Of a stretch of 64,000 nucleotides of DNA, positions 7,669 through 17,998 are shown piece by piece. Location of the stretch: NCBI RefSeq assembly GCF_001746295.1, contig NZ_MJAH01000015.1:425419-489418 (forward strand). The letters are read 5' to 3'. A program made the translations under genes and the position numbers. The number at the start of each line of letters is the position of its first letter. Within the stretch, counting starts at the first letter, position 1. Below the pieces are notes generated by a model. It did not search any database. It worked only from the letters and a program-made list of their open reading frames with translations, and had not been told where the DNA came from. The DNA comes from Streptomyces sp. LUP47B. Lineage in GTDB: Bacteria > Actinomycetota > Actinomycetes > Streptomycetales > Streptomycetaceae.

Positions 7669-8538
7669 GTGACCACGCTCGCGCTCGGCCCCGAGTGGCT
7701 CAGCCCCGACTATCTGATCGAGACCTTCAGCCTGCCAGGCATCCTGCTGATCGTCTTTGCCGAGTCGGGCCTCTTCGCGTTCCTGCCGGGTGACTCCCTG
7801 CTGTTCACGGCAGGTCTCTTCGTGGCCGAGGGGAACTTCATCAGCCAGCCCCTGTGGCTGGTCTGCGCGCTCATCGTGCTGGCTGCCGTCCTCGGTGACC
7901 AGGTCGGCTACATGATCGGAAAGTTCTTCGGTCCGAGGCTCTTCAGCCGCCCCAACTCCAAGCTCTTCAAGCAGGAGAACCTGGAGAAGGCCCACGAGTT
8001 CATGGAGCGGTTCGGCCCCAAGGCCATCGTCCTGGCCCGCTTCGTCCCGATCGTGCGCACCTTCGCTCCCATCGTGGCCGGTGCCGGCCGGATGAAGTAC
8101 CGCACCTTCCTGACGTACAACCTGATCGGCGGCGTGGCCTGGGGCACGGGCGTCACCCTCGCCGGCTACTGGCTCGGCCAGATCGACGCCATCAAGAAGA
8201 ACGTCGAGGCGATCCTCGTCCTGATCGTCCTGGTCTCGGTGGTCCCGATCCTCATCGAGTACCTCCGGGAGCGCGGAAAGAAGAAGCGGGCGGCGGCCCA
8301 GGCCCCGCCCCAGCAGCCGTACCAGCCCATGGACGACGCGACGACCCAGCTCCGCCGCATCCCGTCGGACGACCAGCAGCAGCCCCCTCAGCAGCAGAAC
8401 GGCTACGACCAGTACTACGGCCAGCAGCAACAGCAGCCGCAGCAACAGCAGCCGTACGCCCAGCAGTACCCGCAGAATTACGGCAACCAGCAGTACGGCC
8501 GGCAGGACCAGCAGAACCCCTACAACCAGGGGTACTGA
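7669..8538 (+). CDS. DedA-family membrane protein with a Gln-rich C-terminal tail
   Basis: The first 205 residues form a DedA (SNARE-associated/VTT-type) membrane domain. It includes FAESGLFAFLPGDSLLF, the GDQVGYMIGKFFG segment, and the conserved RFVPIVRTFAPIVAGAGRM motif. DedA proteins act in lipid-carrier recycling and membrane homeostasis. After the last helix and a basic stretch (RERGKKKRAAA) comes a 75-residue low-complexity tail made mainly of Gln, Tyr, Asn and Pro, unusual for the family. The start is GTG 7669 with AGGAG 11 bases upstream; a GATACT box lies near 7613. It is convergent with the ThrE-like gene. Confidence 0.9.
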   Translation: MTTLALGPEWLSPDYLIETFSLPGILLIVFAESGLFAFLPGDSLLFTAGLFVAEGNFISQPLWLVCALIVLAAVLGDQVGYMIGKFFGPRLFSRPNSKLFKQENLEKAHEFMERFGPKAIVLARFVPIVRTFAPIVAGAGRMKYRTFLTYNLIGGVAWGTGVTLAGYWLGQIDAIKKNVEAILVLIVLVSVVPILIEYLRERGKKKRAAAQAPPQQPYQPMDDATTQLRRIPSDDQQQPPQQQNGYDQYYGQQQQQPQQQQPYAQQYPQNYGNQQYGRQDQQNPYNQGY

Positions 8539-8557
8539 GATCGGCCGGGGGCGCGGG

Positions 8558-10246
8558 TCAGAATCCCCGCGTCCTCTTGGCGGCCCGCCGCTTCCCGGCG
8601 GAACCTACCCTCAGGAACAACCTGGAGATCTCGGACCCCAGGTTGACCCCGATCGCGATGGCCATGGCGAGCGCCGCCGCCTTCGACAGTGACACCAGCC
8701 CCTCGTCGACCTCGTTGCCGGCGATCGACAGCAACCCGAAGTACGTGGCGGAACCCGGCAGCAGGGGTCCGATCGCCGCTGTCGTGTACGGCAGCGCGGA
8801 CGCGAACCGGTACCGGGACAGCAATTGCCCGAACAGCCCGACGAGCCCCGCCGCGACGGCCGTGGAGGCGACCGGGGAGAACCCGCCGGTTTGCATCGCG
8901 CCGTAGACACACCAGGCCACGCCGCCGTTCAAGGTGACGGCCAGCACGGTGGATCGTTCCTGCTGCAGCAGCACGGCGAACGTCAGTGACAGCAGCATCG
9001 ACGCCGCGATCTGCCACAGCGGCCGCGAAACGGTCGACAGTGCCTCGTCGGGGTTGAGATGTGCCCCCAACTGCACCCCGACGTAGAGCATCACCAGGAC
9101 GCCGACCACGATGCCCACAAAGAAGTACATGACCTCGAGGAGCCGGGCCGACGCGGTGATGTAGAAGCCGGTCAGACCGTCCTGGACGCCCGCCACCAGC
9201 GCCCGCCCCGGCAGCAGCGCGAACAGCCCACCGGTGATGACCGCGGATGCCTTCACGTCCGCGTGGGCCAGCGTCAGCGCGATCCCGATCGCGGCGGGCG
9301 GCATCGCGGCGACCGTGAACTGGTAGAACTCCGGCAGCCCGCGTCCCGCGCACAGCCACGCCAGCCGGTCGCCGAGCATCGCGCCCAGCATGGCCGCGAC
9401 GAACACGAGCAGGTCACCGCCGACCAGCACCGAGGCCGCCCCCGCGAGCAGCCCGCTCGCCGAGGTGAGCACCCAGGTCGGATAGGGGTGCCGGTTGCGG
9501 CGGATCTCCGCGAGCCGCCGGTAGGCGTCCTCCAGGGAGATGGCCGTCTCGGGGTCGCTGAGGTCGTCCACGAGCTGGAACACGGCCGCAAGCCGCGTGT
9601 AGTCGGTGCCGCGCCGCCGTACGGTCCTGGAGGCCGTCACGGGATCGTCCACGAGCGACGGCTGGTACGTGATCGACAGCAGCGTGAAGGTGACGTTCGG
9701 CTCGCAGCGGTCCAGGCCGTAGGACCGGCAGACGGCGAACATCGCCGCCTCCACGTCCTCCGCGCCCTCACCGCCCGCGAGCAGCAACTCGCCGATACGC
9801 AGGGTCAGGTCGAGCACGCGCGGGACGGCCGGACCGGCCTCGTCCTCGGACTTGTGCGTCAGCTCCGGCGCCGGCCGCTCGGCCACCGGCATCCGCAGCA
9901 TCGTGCGCATCCGGTCCTGCCAGGGCACGTCCTTGGTGAGGCTGACCACCGGTATGCCGGTCGGCGGGGTGAACGCGGGTGGCGCGTCCTTCGCGCTGTA
10001 GGTGCGGGGCGCGGTGAACGCCGACCCCTCGGGCTCCGCGGCCGACGGCTGCGGCACGTCCAGCCCCTTCGGGAGCGCGAACTCGGACGTGGTCTCCGGC
10101 TCGCCGCCGACGGTTCTGGGCATGGCGAGCCCGTCGGGAACGGCGAACTCGGACGTGATCTCGGAGTCGTAGAAACTCCTCGCCTCGTCCGACTGCGGCT
10201 TGCGGTGCTCCGCCTCCGTCACTCCGTAACGCTCCCTGAACGACAC
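8558..10246 (-). CDS. Threonine/serine exporter, ThrE family
   Basis: A 562-residue protein of the ThrE family: a soluble region of about 160 residues, a DUF1212-type domain (VLDLTLRIGELLLAGGEGAEDVEAAM, then the cytosolic fold and helices), and a second DUF3815-type membrane half. About ten hydrophobic segments are visible. ThrE exports Thr and Ser in corynebacteria. The N-terminal soluble part carries two copies of a motif SEFA(V/L)P-x-GL about 20 residues apart, probably disordered. The GTG at 10246 lacks a clear ribosome site. A GTG at 10222 with AGGGAG 9 bases upstream may be the true start (554 residues). A terminator separates it from ppa. Confidence 0.87.
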   Translation of the reverse strand: MSFRERYGVTEAEHRKPQSDEARSFYDSEITSEFAVPDGLAMPRTVGGEPETTSEFALPKGLDVPQPSAAEPEGSAFTAPRTYSAKDAPPAFTPPTGIPVVSLTKDVPWQDRMRTMLRMPVAERPAPELTHKSEDEAGPAVPRVLDLTLRIGELLLAGGEGAEDVEAAMFAVCRSYGLDRCEPNVTFTLLSITYQPSLVDDPVTASRTVRRRGTDYTRLAAVFQLVDDLSDPETAISLEDAYRRLAEIRRNRHPYPTWVLTSASGLLAGAASVLVGGDLLVFVAAMLGAMLGDRLAWLCAGRGLPEFYQFTVAAMPPAAIGIALTLAHADVKASAVITGGLFALLPGRALVAGVQDGLTGFYITASARLLEVMYFFVGIVVGVLVMLYVGVQLGAHLNPDEALSTVSRPLWQIAASMLLSLTFAVLLQQERSTVLAVTLNGGVAWCVYGAMQTGGFSPVASTAVAAGLVGLFGQLLSRYRFASALPYTTAAIGPLLPGSATYFGLLSIAGNEVDEGLVSLSKAAALAMAIAIGVNLGSEISRLFLRVGSAGKRRAAKRTRGF

Positions 10247-10276
10247 ATTCCGTAGGCCTCAGTATGCGCGGGCATG

Positions 10277-10312
10277 CTGACGGGCCGCACGCGTGCGCGT
10301 GCGGCCCGTCAG
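10277..10312 (-). terminator. Hairpin terminator of ppa
   Basis: Perfect 15-base arms (CTGACGGGCCGCACG and complement) around a 6-base loop, 12 bases beyond the ppa stop in the minus direction. Confidence 0.8.
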
Positions 10313-10323
10313 AAGCACAGGGC

Positions 10324-10815
10324 TCAGTGGCCGCCCGAGTCCTTGAAGCGCTTGTAGGACCGCTCGATCTCGGCCTCGGCGTCGACGCGGCCGACCCAGT
10401 CGGCGCCCTCGACGGACTTGCCGGGCTCCAGGTCCTTGTAGACCTCGAAGAAGTGCTGGATCTCCAGGCGGTCGAACTCGGAGACGTGGTGGATGTCGCG
10501 CAGGTGCTCCACCCGCGGGTCCGTCGCCGGGACGCACAGCAGCTTGTCGTCGCCGCCGGCCTCGTCCGTCATGCGGAACATGCCGATCGCACGGCACTTG
10601 ATGAGGCAGCCCGGGAACGTCGGCTCGTCAAGAATGACCAGCGCGTCCAGCGGGTCGCCGTCCTCGCCGAGGGTGTTCTCGACGAATCCGTAGTCGGTCG
10701 GGTAGGCGGTCGAGGTGAAGAGTCGACGGTCCAGGCGGATCCGACCGGTCTCGTGGTCCACCTCGTACTTGTTCCGCGAACCCTTCGGGATCTCGATCGT
10801 GACGTCGAACTCCAC
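10324..10815 (-). CDS. ppa: Inorganic pyrophosphatase (family I)
   Basis: This soluble enzyme hydrolyses PPi, pulling biosynthetic reactions forward. Family I signatures are plain: EIPKGSRNKYEVD, the substrate site TAYPTDYGFVENTLGEDGDPLDALV with its Asp cluster, and DPRVEHLRDIHHV. From the GTG at 10815 the protein is 163 residues, the usual actinobacterial size. That GTG has GGAGGAG six bases upstream, better than the in-frame ATG at 10830 or GTG at 10839. It is divergent from the dacB-like gene and has its own terminator. Confidence 0.95.
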   Translation of the reverse strand: MEFDVTIEIPKGSRNKYEVDHETGRIRLDRRLFTSTAYPTDYGFVENTLGEDGDPLDALVILDEPTFPGCLIKCRAIGMFRMTDEAGGDDKLLCVPATDPRVEHLRDIHHVSEFDRLEIQHFFEVYKDLEPGKSVEGADWVGRVDAEAEIERSYKRFKDSGGH

Positions 10816-10900
10816 CGGTGGCTCCTCCATGATCAACACATAGTTCTGGTGGTTAAGTGTCCCTCACGCTGGTGTGTGATCGCGAAAGGGGCTGTTGGTC

Positions 10901-12535
10901 GTGCCTGAACTGAGGCCTTGGCGGGCCGCAAGACCGCATGTGACGCGGTTCGCGAACGCCGTACGACCGCGTCTGGCACGCGCCGCGGGCGCCGTACGTC
11001 CAGGACTGACCCGGGCCAAGGACGCCGTACAGCCGTATCTCGAACGGACCGTCGCCGCCGTGAAACCGCAGGTCACACGGCTTGCACGGGTTCCGCGCCC
11101 GAAGGCCGTCAAGACCTGGCAGTACACCGCGGGCGCCGCCGGCGCCGGTCTGGCGCTGGCCGCCACCGTGGCGACCGCCGCCGGTCCGTGGGACTCCTCG
11201 GGTCAGCGTACGGCCGAGCAGGACCGGGCGGTCGCCCTCGAGCGGACGGGTGGCACAGATCACGGAGGTGCTTCCGGTGCGACGGCCGCCGGGCCGCTCC
11301 CCGCTCCGAGCGCCCCGTCCGTGCTCACCGCACTGGGCGGCGCGGCCAACACGGTGAAGTCCGCTCCGACCGGCCGTGCGCTCGCCACCGTCCTCGACCC
11401 GCTCCTCGGCAACACCGCACTCGGCACCCGCCACACGGCGGCCGTCGTGGACGTCGCCTCCGGCAAGCGGCTCTACGGCGCGGGGGCCGGTACGGCACTG
11501 ACCCCCGCCTCCACCACGAAGATCGCCACCGCCGTCGCCGCCCTGTCGGCCCTCGGCGCCGACCACCGCCTCGTCACGCGCGCGGCCCTGGAAGCCGACA
11601 CCAAGGAACTCGTCCTGGTCGGCGGCGGCGACCCCACGCTCACCGCCCGCGCGGACGACGGTGGAGGCTGGGCGAGCCTGCGCGAACTGGCCGAACAGAC
11701 CGCCACGGCCCTGAAGAAGCGGGACATCACGACGGTCACGCTGTCCTACGACAAGACCCTCTACGCGGGCTCCGAGATCCACCCGATCGGGGTCAACGAC
11801 AACCTCGCCCCCGTCAGCGCCCTGATGGTGGACGAGGCCCGCACCGACGACACGGCCAGTGGACCGGCGCCGCGTACGACGGACCCGGCGGCGGACGCGA
11901 CCCGCGCGTTCGCCCGGTTCCTGTCGGACCACGGCATCAGGACGAGCTCACCCGGACCCTCCAAGGCGACCGGCCGCGCCGAGAATCTCGCCGAGGTCCT
12001 CTCGCCGCCCCTGTCCGCCCTGGTCGAACGCATGCTGACCAACAGCGACAACGACATCGCCGAGGCCCTCGCCCGCCAGACCGCCCTGGCGGACAGGCAG
12101 CGCGCCGACTTCGCGGGCGGCGGCAAGGCGATCCGTGCCCAGCTGAAGAAGCTCGGACTCCCGCTCGCCGGCGCCGGCTTCCACGACGGCAGCGGACTCG
12201 ACCGCGCCGACCGGCTCACCGCGGACCTGCTGACGTCCCTGCTGGTGAAGGCGGGCGACCCGGCCCACCCGGACCTGCGACCCGCCCTCACCGGCCTCCC
12301 GGTGGCCGGCTTCACCGGCACCCTGACGAGCCGTTACACGGACGGTGCGGCAGGTGTCGTACGGGCGAAGACGGGCACCCTGACCGGGGTGAACACCCTG
12401 GCCGGGACGGTCGTGGACCGGGACGGCCGGCTGCTGGCCTTCGCGTTCCTGACCTCGGACACGAGGGACCCGGCGGCGGCGCAGAGCGCGCTGGATCGCA
12501 CCGCCTCGGCGCTGGCGGCCTGCGGCTGCGGCTGA
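10901..12535 (+). CDS. dacB: D-alanyl-D-alanine carboxypeptidase/endopeptidase (PBP4-like, peptidase S13)
   Basis: A 544-residue low-molecular-weight penicillin-binding protein that trims peptidoglycan stem peptides outside the membrane. The active-site triad is visible: Ser204-x-x-Lys207 (PASTTKI), Ser382-Asp-Asn (TNSDND), and Lys490-Thr-Gly (RAKTGTLTG). The family's inserted domain lies between the first two. A single membrane anchor lies at about residues 72-95, preceded by an unusual cytoplasmic segment of five 11-residue repeats (9-63). The start is GTG 10901 with GAAAGGGG upstream; a TTG two codons earlier is possible. It is divergent from ppa, an arrangement I remember from other Streptomyces. 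The family call is firm. Confidence 0.92.
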   Translation: MPELRPWRAARPHVTRFANAVRPRLARAAGAVRPGLTRAKDAVQPYLERTVAAVKPQVTRLARVPRPKAVKTWQYTAGAAGAGLALAATVATAAGPWDSSGQRTAEQDRAVALERTGGTDHGGASGATAAGPLPAPSAPSVLTALGGAANTVKSAPTGRALATVLDPLLGNTALGTRHTAAVVDVASGKRLYGAGAGTALTPASTTKIATAVAALSALGADHRLVTRAALEADTKELVLVGGGDPTLTARADDGGGWASLRELAEQTATALKKRDITTVTLSYDKTLYAGSEIHPIGVNDNLAPVSALMVDEARTDDTASGPAPRTTDPAADATRAFARFLSDHGIRTSSPGPSKATGRAENLAEVLSPPLSALVERMLTNSDNDIAEALARQTALADRQRADFAGGGKAIRAQLKKLGLPLAGAGFHDGSGLDRADRLTADLLTSLLVKAGDPAHPDLRPALTGLPVAGFTGTLTSRYTDGAAGVVRAKTGTLTGVNTLAGTVVDRDGRLLAFAFLTSDTRDPAAAQSALDRTASALAACGCG

Positions 12536-12601
12536 GCCGGCACCGGCCTTGCCCTCCCGCGTGGCCTGCCCCAAGTGGGAACGCTCACGTACGGTTGACG
12601 C

Positions 12602-13729
12602 ATGACGAGCATCGGTGGTGCCGAGATGGTCGACTGGAATCTCGCGGTGGCGACCGCGACCCGACTCGTACGGCCGGGCCCCGACGTGAGCCGTGACGAG
12701 GCCCGGGCCGTCGTCGCGGAACTGCGCCGGCACGCCAAGGCCTCGGAGGAACACGTCCGCGGCTTCACCCGGATGGGGACGGAAGGCGTCCACGACACTC
12801 CCGTACTCGTCGTCGACCGCCCCGGCTGGGTCCGGGCGAACGTCGCCGGGTTCAGGGAGATCCTCAAACCGCTCCTGGAGAAGATGCAGGAGCGGCGCGG
12901 CAACACCCCCGGCGGCGCGGTCCTCGGGGCCGTCGGCGGCAAGGTGACGGGCGTCGAGCTGGGGATGCTCCTGTCGTTCCTGTCCTCCCGCGTCCTCGGC
13001 CAGTACGAGACCTTCGCCCCGGCCACCCGCGAACTCCCGGCGGGGGAGAACGGCGGCGGCCGGCTCCTCCTGGTCGCCCCGAACATCGTGCACGTGGAGC
13101 GCGAACTCGACGTCCAGCCCCACGACTTCCGCCTCTGGGTGTGTCTGCACGAGGAGACGCACCGCACGCAGTTCACGGCCGTTCCCTGGCTGCGTGACCA
13201 CCTGGAGGGCGAAATCCAGTCGTTCCTCGGGGAGACCGAGGTCGACCCCATGACCGTCCTGGAGCGCATCCGGGAGGCCGCCCAGTCGCTGGCCGGCGGG
13301 CGGCCCGAGGGCGAGGAGGAGGACGACGGCGGACGCTCCCTGGTGGAGATCGTGCAGACGCCGGCCCAGCGGGAGATCCTCGGCCGCCTCACCGCCGTGA
13401 TGTCCCTCCTGGAGGGCCACGCCGACTTCGTCATGGACGGAGTGGGCCCGGCCGTCGTGCCGAGCGTCGCCGAGATCCGCGAGAAGTTCCAGCAGCGCCG
13501 GGCCAAGGGCGCCTCCCGCCTGGACATGGCCCTGCGCAAGCTGCTCGGCCTGGACGCCAAACTCCGGCAGTACCGCGACGGCGAACGCTTCGTGCGGGCC
13601 GTCGTCGACCAGGTCGGCATGGACGGCTTCAACCGCGTGTGGACCTCCCCGAACACGCTCCCGACCAAGACGGAGATCGCCAAACCGGCGGACTGGGTCG
13701 CGCGGGTGCACCGCAAGGCCGAGTCGTGA
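12602..13729 (+). CDS. Zinc-dependent metalloprotease-like protein (DUF2342, 'F420 biosynthesis associated')
   Basis: A 375-residue actinobacterial protein with a clear zincin site: HEETH (the HExxH motif) in WVCLHEETHRTQF, and a downstream EGHADFVMDG that could give the third ligand and a Met-turn-like segment. Proteins of this family are annotated as zinc-dependent metalloproteases or coenzyme F420 biosynthesis associated, but no activity is established to my knowledge. There is no signal peptide, so it should be cytoplasmic. The start is probably leaderless: TACGGT lies 6 bases before the ATG at 12602. It sits between dacB and tilS, a typical order in the group, and does not overlap them. 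Confidence 0.85.
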   Translation: MTSIGGAEMVDWNLAVATATRLVRPGPDVSRDEARAVVAELRRHAKASEEHVRGFTRMGTEGVHDTPVLVVDRPGWVRANVAGFREILKPLLEKMQERRGNTPGGAVLGAVGGKVTGVELGMLLSFLSSRVLGQYETFAPATRELPAGENGGGRLLLVAPNIVHVERELDVQPHDFRLWVCLHEETHRTQFTAVPWLRDHLEGEIQSFLGETEVDPMTVLERIREAAQSLAGGRPEGEEEDDGGRSLVEIVQTPAQREILGRLTAVMSLLEGHADFVMDGVGPAVVPSVAEIREKFQQRRAKGASRLDMALRKLLGLDAKLRQYRDGERFVRAVVDQVGMDGFNRVWTSPNTLPTKTEIAKPADWVARVHRKAES

Positions 13730-13922
13730 ACCGCGTACGGACGTCGTGAGAGGAATCCGGCCGACGGCAGGCGAACGCCCCCGCAATCACCCGTCCGAGG
13801 GACCGTGAGCGATGGGTAGGCGTGCAATGCTCGGGGAACGCCCCGGTTCTGTCACCATCTACACACTCTGAGTGACCGAACCTCGGGCTCACCCCCCGAA
13901 AACTTCATGAAGGGAACCGGAC

Positions 13923-15047
13923 ATGGGTCCCCATCCTGCGGTCGCGGCGATACGCCTGGCGGTCCGCCGCGTCCTCCACGACATCCTCAACGACCATCAC
14001 GCTGCTGCCGACCGTCCCGCTGCTGCCGACCGTCCCGCTTCCGCCGACCGTCCCGTTCCCACCGATCGTCGCGTTCCCGCCGACCGTCGCGTTTCCGGCG
14101 AGCGGAGCCCGCACGAGCGCCCGTCGTCGCCGCTCGTGCTCGTGGCCTGCTCCGGCGGCGCCGACTCCATGGGCCTCGCCTCCGCCCTCGCCTTCGAGGC
14201 TCCCAAGCTCGGCATCCGCGCCGGCGGCGTCACCGTCGACCACGGCCTCCAGCCCGGCTCCGACCTGCGCGCCAAGGAAGTCGTCCTCAGGCTGCGCGAA
14301 CTCGGCCTGGACCCCGTCGAGTCCACCGCGGTGACCGTCGGCCGCGAAGGCGGTCCCGAGGCCGCTGCGCGCGACGCCCGCTACGCCGCCCTCGACGCCG
14401 CGGCCGAACGCCACGGCGCCGCCGCCGTCCTGCTCGGCCACACCCGCGACGACCAGGCCGAAACCGTCCTGCTCGGCCTCGCCCGCGGCTCCGGCACCCG
14501 CTCGCTGTCCGGCATGGCCGCTGTTTCCGGGGGCCCGGGGGCCGCCCGCCGTTATCGCCGGCCCTTCCTCGAACTCGACCGGCAGATCGCCCGCAAGGCC
14601 TGCATGGTCCAGTCCCTGCCCGTCTGGGACGACCCGCACAACACCGACCCCGCCTACACGCGCTCCCGGCTGCGCCACGAAGGCCTGCCCGCCCTGGAGA
14701 AGGCGCTCGGCAAAGGAGTCGTCGAGGCCCTCGCCCGTACGGCCCAGCTCTCCCGCGACGACGCCGACGCCCTCGACGCCTGGGCCCGCCAGGCCGAGGC
14801 CTCCGTACGCGACGCCGCCGGCCTCCTGGAGTGCGCCAAGCTCTACGCCCTGCCGCCCGCCGTGCGCCGCCGCATCCTGCGCCAGGCGGCCATCGAGGCG
14901 GGCGCCCCGGCCGGTTCGCTCTTCGCCCGGCACATCGAGGAGGTCGACCGGCTGATCACCGGCTGGCGCGGTCAGGGAGCCATCAATCTTCCGGGCAAGG
15001 TCGTCGCCCAGCGGCAGGGTGGCAGACTGGTGATTCGGCAAGGCTGA
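13923..15047 (+). CDS. tilS: tRNA(Ile)-lysidine synthetase
   Basis: TilS joins lysine to C34 of the CAU-anticodon tRNA-Ile with ATP, letting it read AUA codons; it is essential. The N-type ATP pyrophosphatase loop CSGGADSMGL is at about residues 77-86. Other family motifs are VDHGLQPGS, LGHTRDDQAETVLLGLARGSG, and RPFLELDR. The 374-residue length fits the short actinobacterial form without the full C-terminal domain. Residues 27-62 are a low-complexity insert encoded by six 18-base repeats. The start ATG 13923 has GAAGGGAA upstream. It leads into hpt with a 58-base gap, probably one transcript. Confidence 0.92.
   Translation: MGPHPAVAAIRLAVRRVLHDILNDHHAAADRPAAADRPASADRPVPTDRRVPADRRVSGERSPHERPSSPLVLVACSGGADSMGLASALAFEAPKLGIRAGGVTVDHGLQPGSDLRAKEVVLRLRELGLDPVESTAVTVGREGGPEAAARDARYAALDAAAERHGAAAVLLGHTRDDQAETVLLGLARGSGTRSLSGMAAVSGGPGAARRYRRPFLELDRQIARKACMVQSLPVWDDPHNTDPAYTRSRLRHEGLPALEKALGKGVVEALARTAQLSRDDADALDAWARQAEASVRDAAGLLECAKLYALPPAVRRRILRQAAIEAGAPAGSLFARHIEEVDRLITGWRGQGAINLPGKVVAQRQGGRLVIRQG
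14001..14108 (+). repeat. Six tandem 18-base repeats inside tilS
   Basis: The unit GCTGCTGCCGACCGTCCC occurs six times in frame (first two identical, the last most diverged). It encodes AAADRP, AAADRP, ASADRP, VPTDRR, VPADRR, VSGERS. It lies before the catalytic P-loop, so copy-number change would not shift the frame. Confidence 0.9.
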
Positions 15048-15105
15048 AGCCTTTGCTCCCCCCAGGGAGCGACGGACGGCTGGTGGGACGACCGAAAGTG
15101 ATGCG

Positions 15106-15660
15106 GTGGACGCGAAAGACATGGGTGCCGACCTCAAAGAGGTACTCATCACCAAGGAAGAGATCGACGCGAAGCTCGTGGAGCTCGCCGCGAAGATCGA
15201 CGCGGAGTACGCGGGCAAGGATCTGCTGATCGTCGGCGTCCTCAAGGGCGCGGTGATGGTCATGGCCGACCTCGCGCGGGCGCTGTCCACCGCTGTCACC
15301 ATGGACTGGATGGCCGTGTCGTCGTACGGCGCGGGCACCCAGTCCTCCGGCGTGGTGCGGATCCTCAAGGACCTCGACACCGACATCAAGGGCAAGCACG
15401 TCCTGATCGTCGAGGACATCATCGACTCCGGCCTGACGCTGTCGTGGCTGCTGTCCAACCTGGGCTCCCGCGAGCCGGAGTCGCTCAAGGTGTGCACCCT
15501 GCTGCGCAAGCCGGACGCCGCCAAGGTCGCCATCGACGTCGAGTGGGTCGGCTTCGACATCCCCAACGAGTTCGTCGTCGGCTACGGTCTCGACTACGCC
15601 GAGAAGTACCGCAACCTCCCGTTCGTCGGTACGCTCGCGCCCCACGTCTACGGCGGCTGA
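15106..15660 (+). CDS. hpt: Hypoxanthine phosphoribosyltransferase
   Basis: This purine salvage enzyme makes IMP or GMP from hypoxanthine or guanine and PRPP. The PRPP-binding loop VLIVEDIIDSGLTL, the flexible loop region WMAVSSYGAGTQSSG, and the ending VGFDIPNEFVVGYGLDYAEKYRNLPF are diagnostic. The GTG at 15106 gives 184 residues starting VDAKDMGADL; an ATG five codons later is possible. No strong ribosome site is seen. The neighbourhood tilS-hpt-ftsH is conserved in bacteria well beyond the actinomycetes, and the spacing suggests partial co-transcription with ftsH. Confidence 0.95.
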   Translation: MDAKDMGADLKEVLITKEEIDAKLVELAAKIDAEYAGKDLLIVGVLKGAVMVMADLARALSTAVTMDWMAVSSYGAGTQSSGVVRILKDLDTDIKGKHVLIVEDIIDSGLTLSWLLSNLGSREPESLKVCTLLRKPDAAKVAIDVEWVGFDIPNEFVVGYGLDYAEKYRNLPFVGTLAPHVYGG

Positions 15661-15690
15661 GCCAGACGGCCCAAGCCTTGTAAGACGATC

Positions 15691-15717
15691 GGGAACCCCA
15701 GCGGGTTTCGCGCCGTT
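15691..15717 (+). promoter_or_regulatory. SigR-type promoter upstream of ftsH
   Basis: GGGAAC (15691-15696), exactly 18 bases, then GTT (15715-15717) followed by GGAGCA. This fits the SigR (thiol-stress sigma factor) consensus GGGAAT-N18-GTT with one substitution, about 120 bases before the ftsH start. The same form, including GTTGGAGCA, is found upstream of clpC. Regulation is inferred, not shown. Confidence 0.65.
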
Positions 15718-15844
15718 GGAGCATGCAGACGGGCTCGACAGCCCTCCCGTGCGGCTTCGGCCCACAATGCTGGGGTACCGTCAGAAGAACTGTCTTATCA
15801 AACTCACTATGGCAGGAGGGACGGGGCGACACCGCTCCGTATGG

Positions 15845-17878
<2,034 letters not shown>

Positions 17879-17923
17879 CGCCCACCCTTCCCTCCCGGTG
17901 ACCTCACCGGACCCGGAATGGAT

Positions 17924-17965
17924 GCCGTGCCCCCCAGGTTTTAGCCTGGGGGGCACGGCGTTTTT
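17924..17965 (+). terminator. Strong intrinsic terminator after ftsH
   Basis: Perfect 15-base arms (GCCGTGCCCCCCAGG and complement) with a 6-base loop and a run of five T at 17961-17965. It lies only 34 bases before folE, so folE should have its own promoter or depend on read-through. Confidence 0.92.
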
Positions 17966-17998
17966 CGGCCGTGAGGGACTCTAGGAACGAGGCACCAG

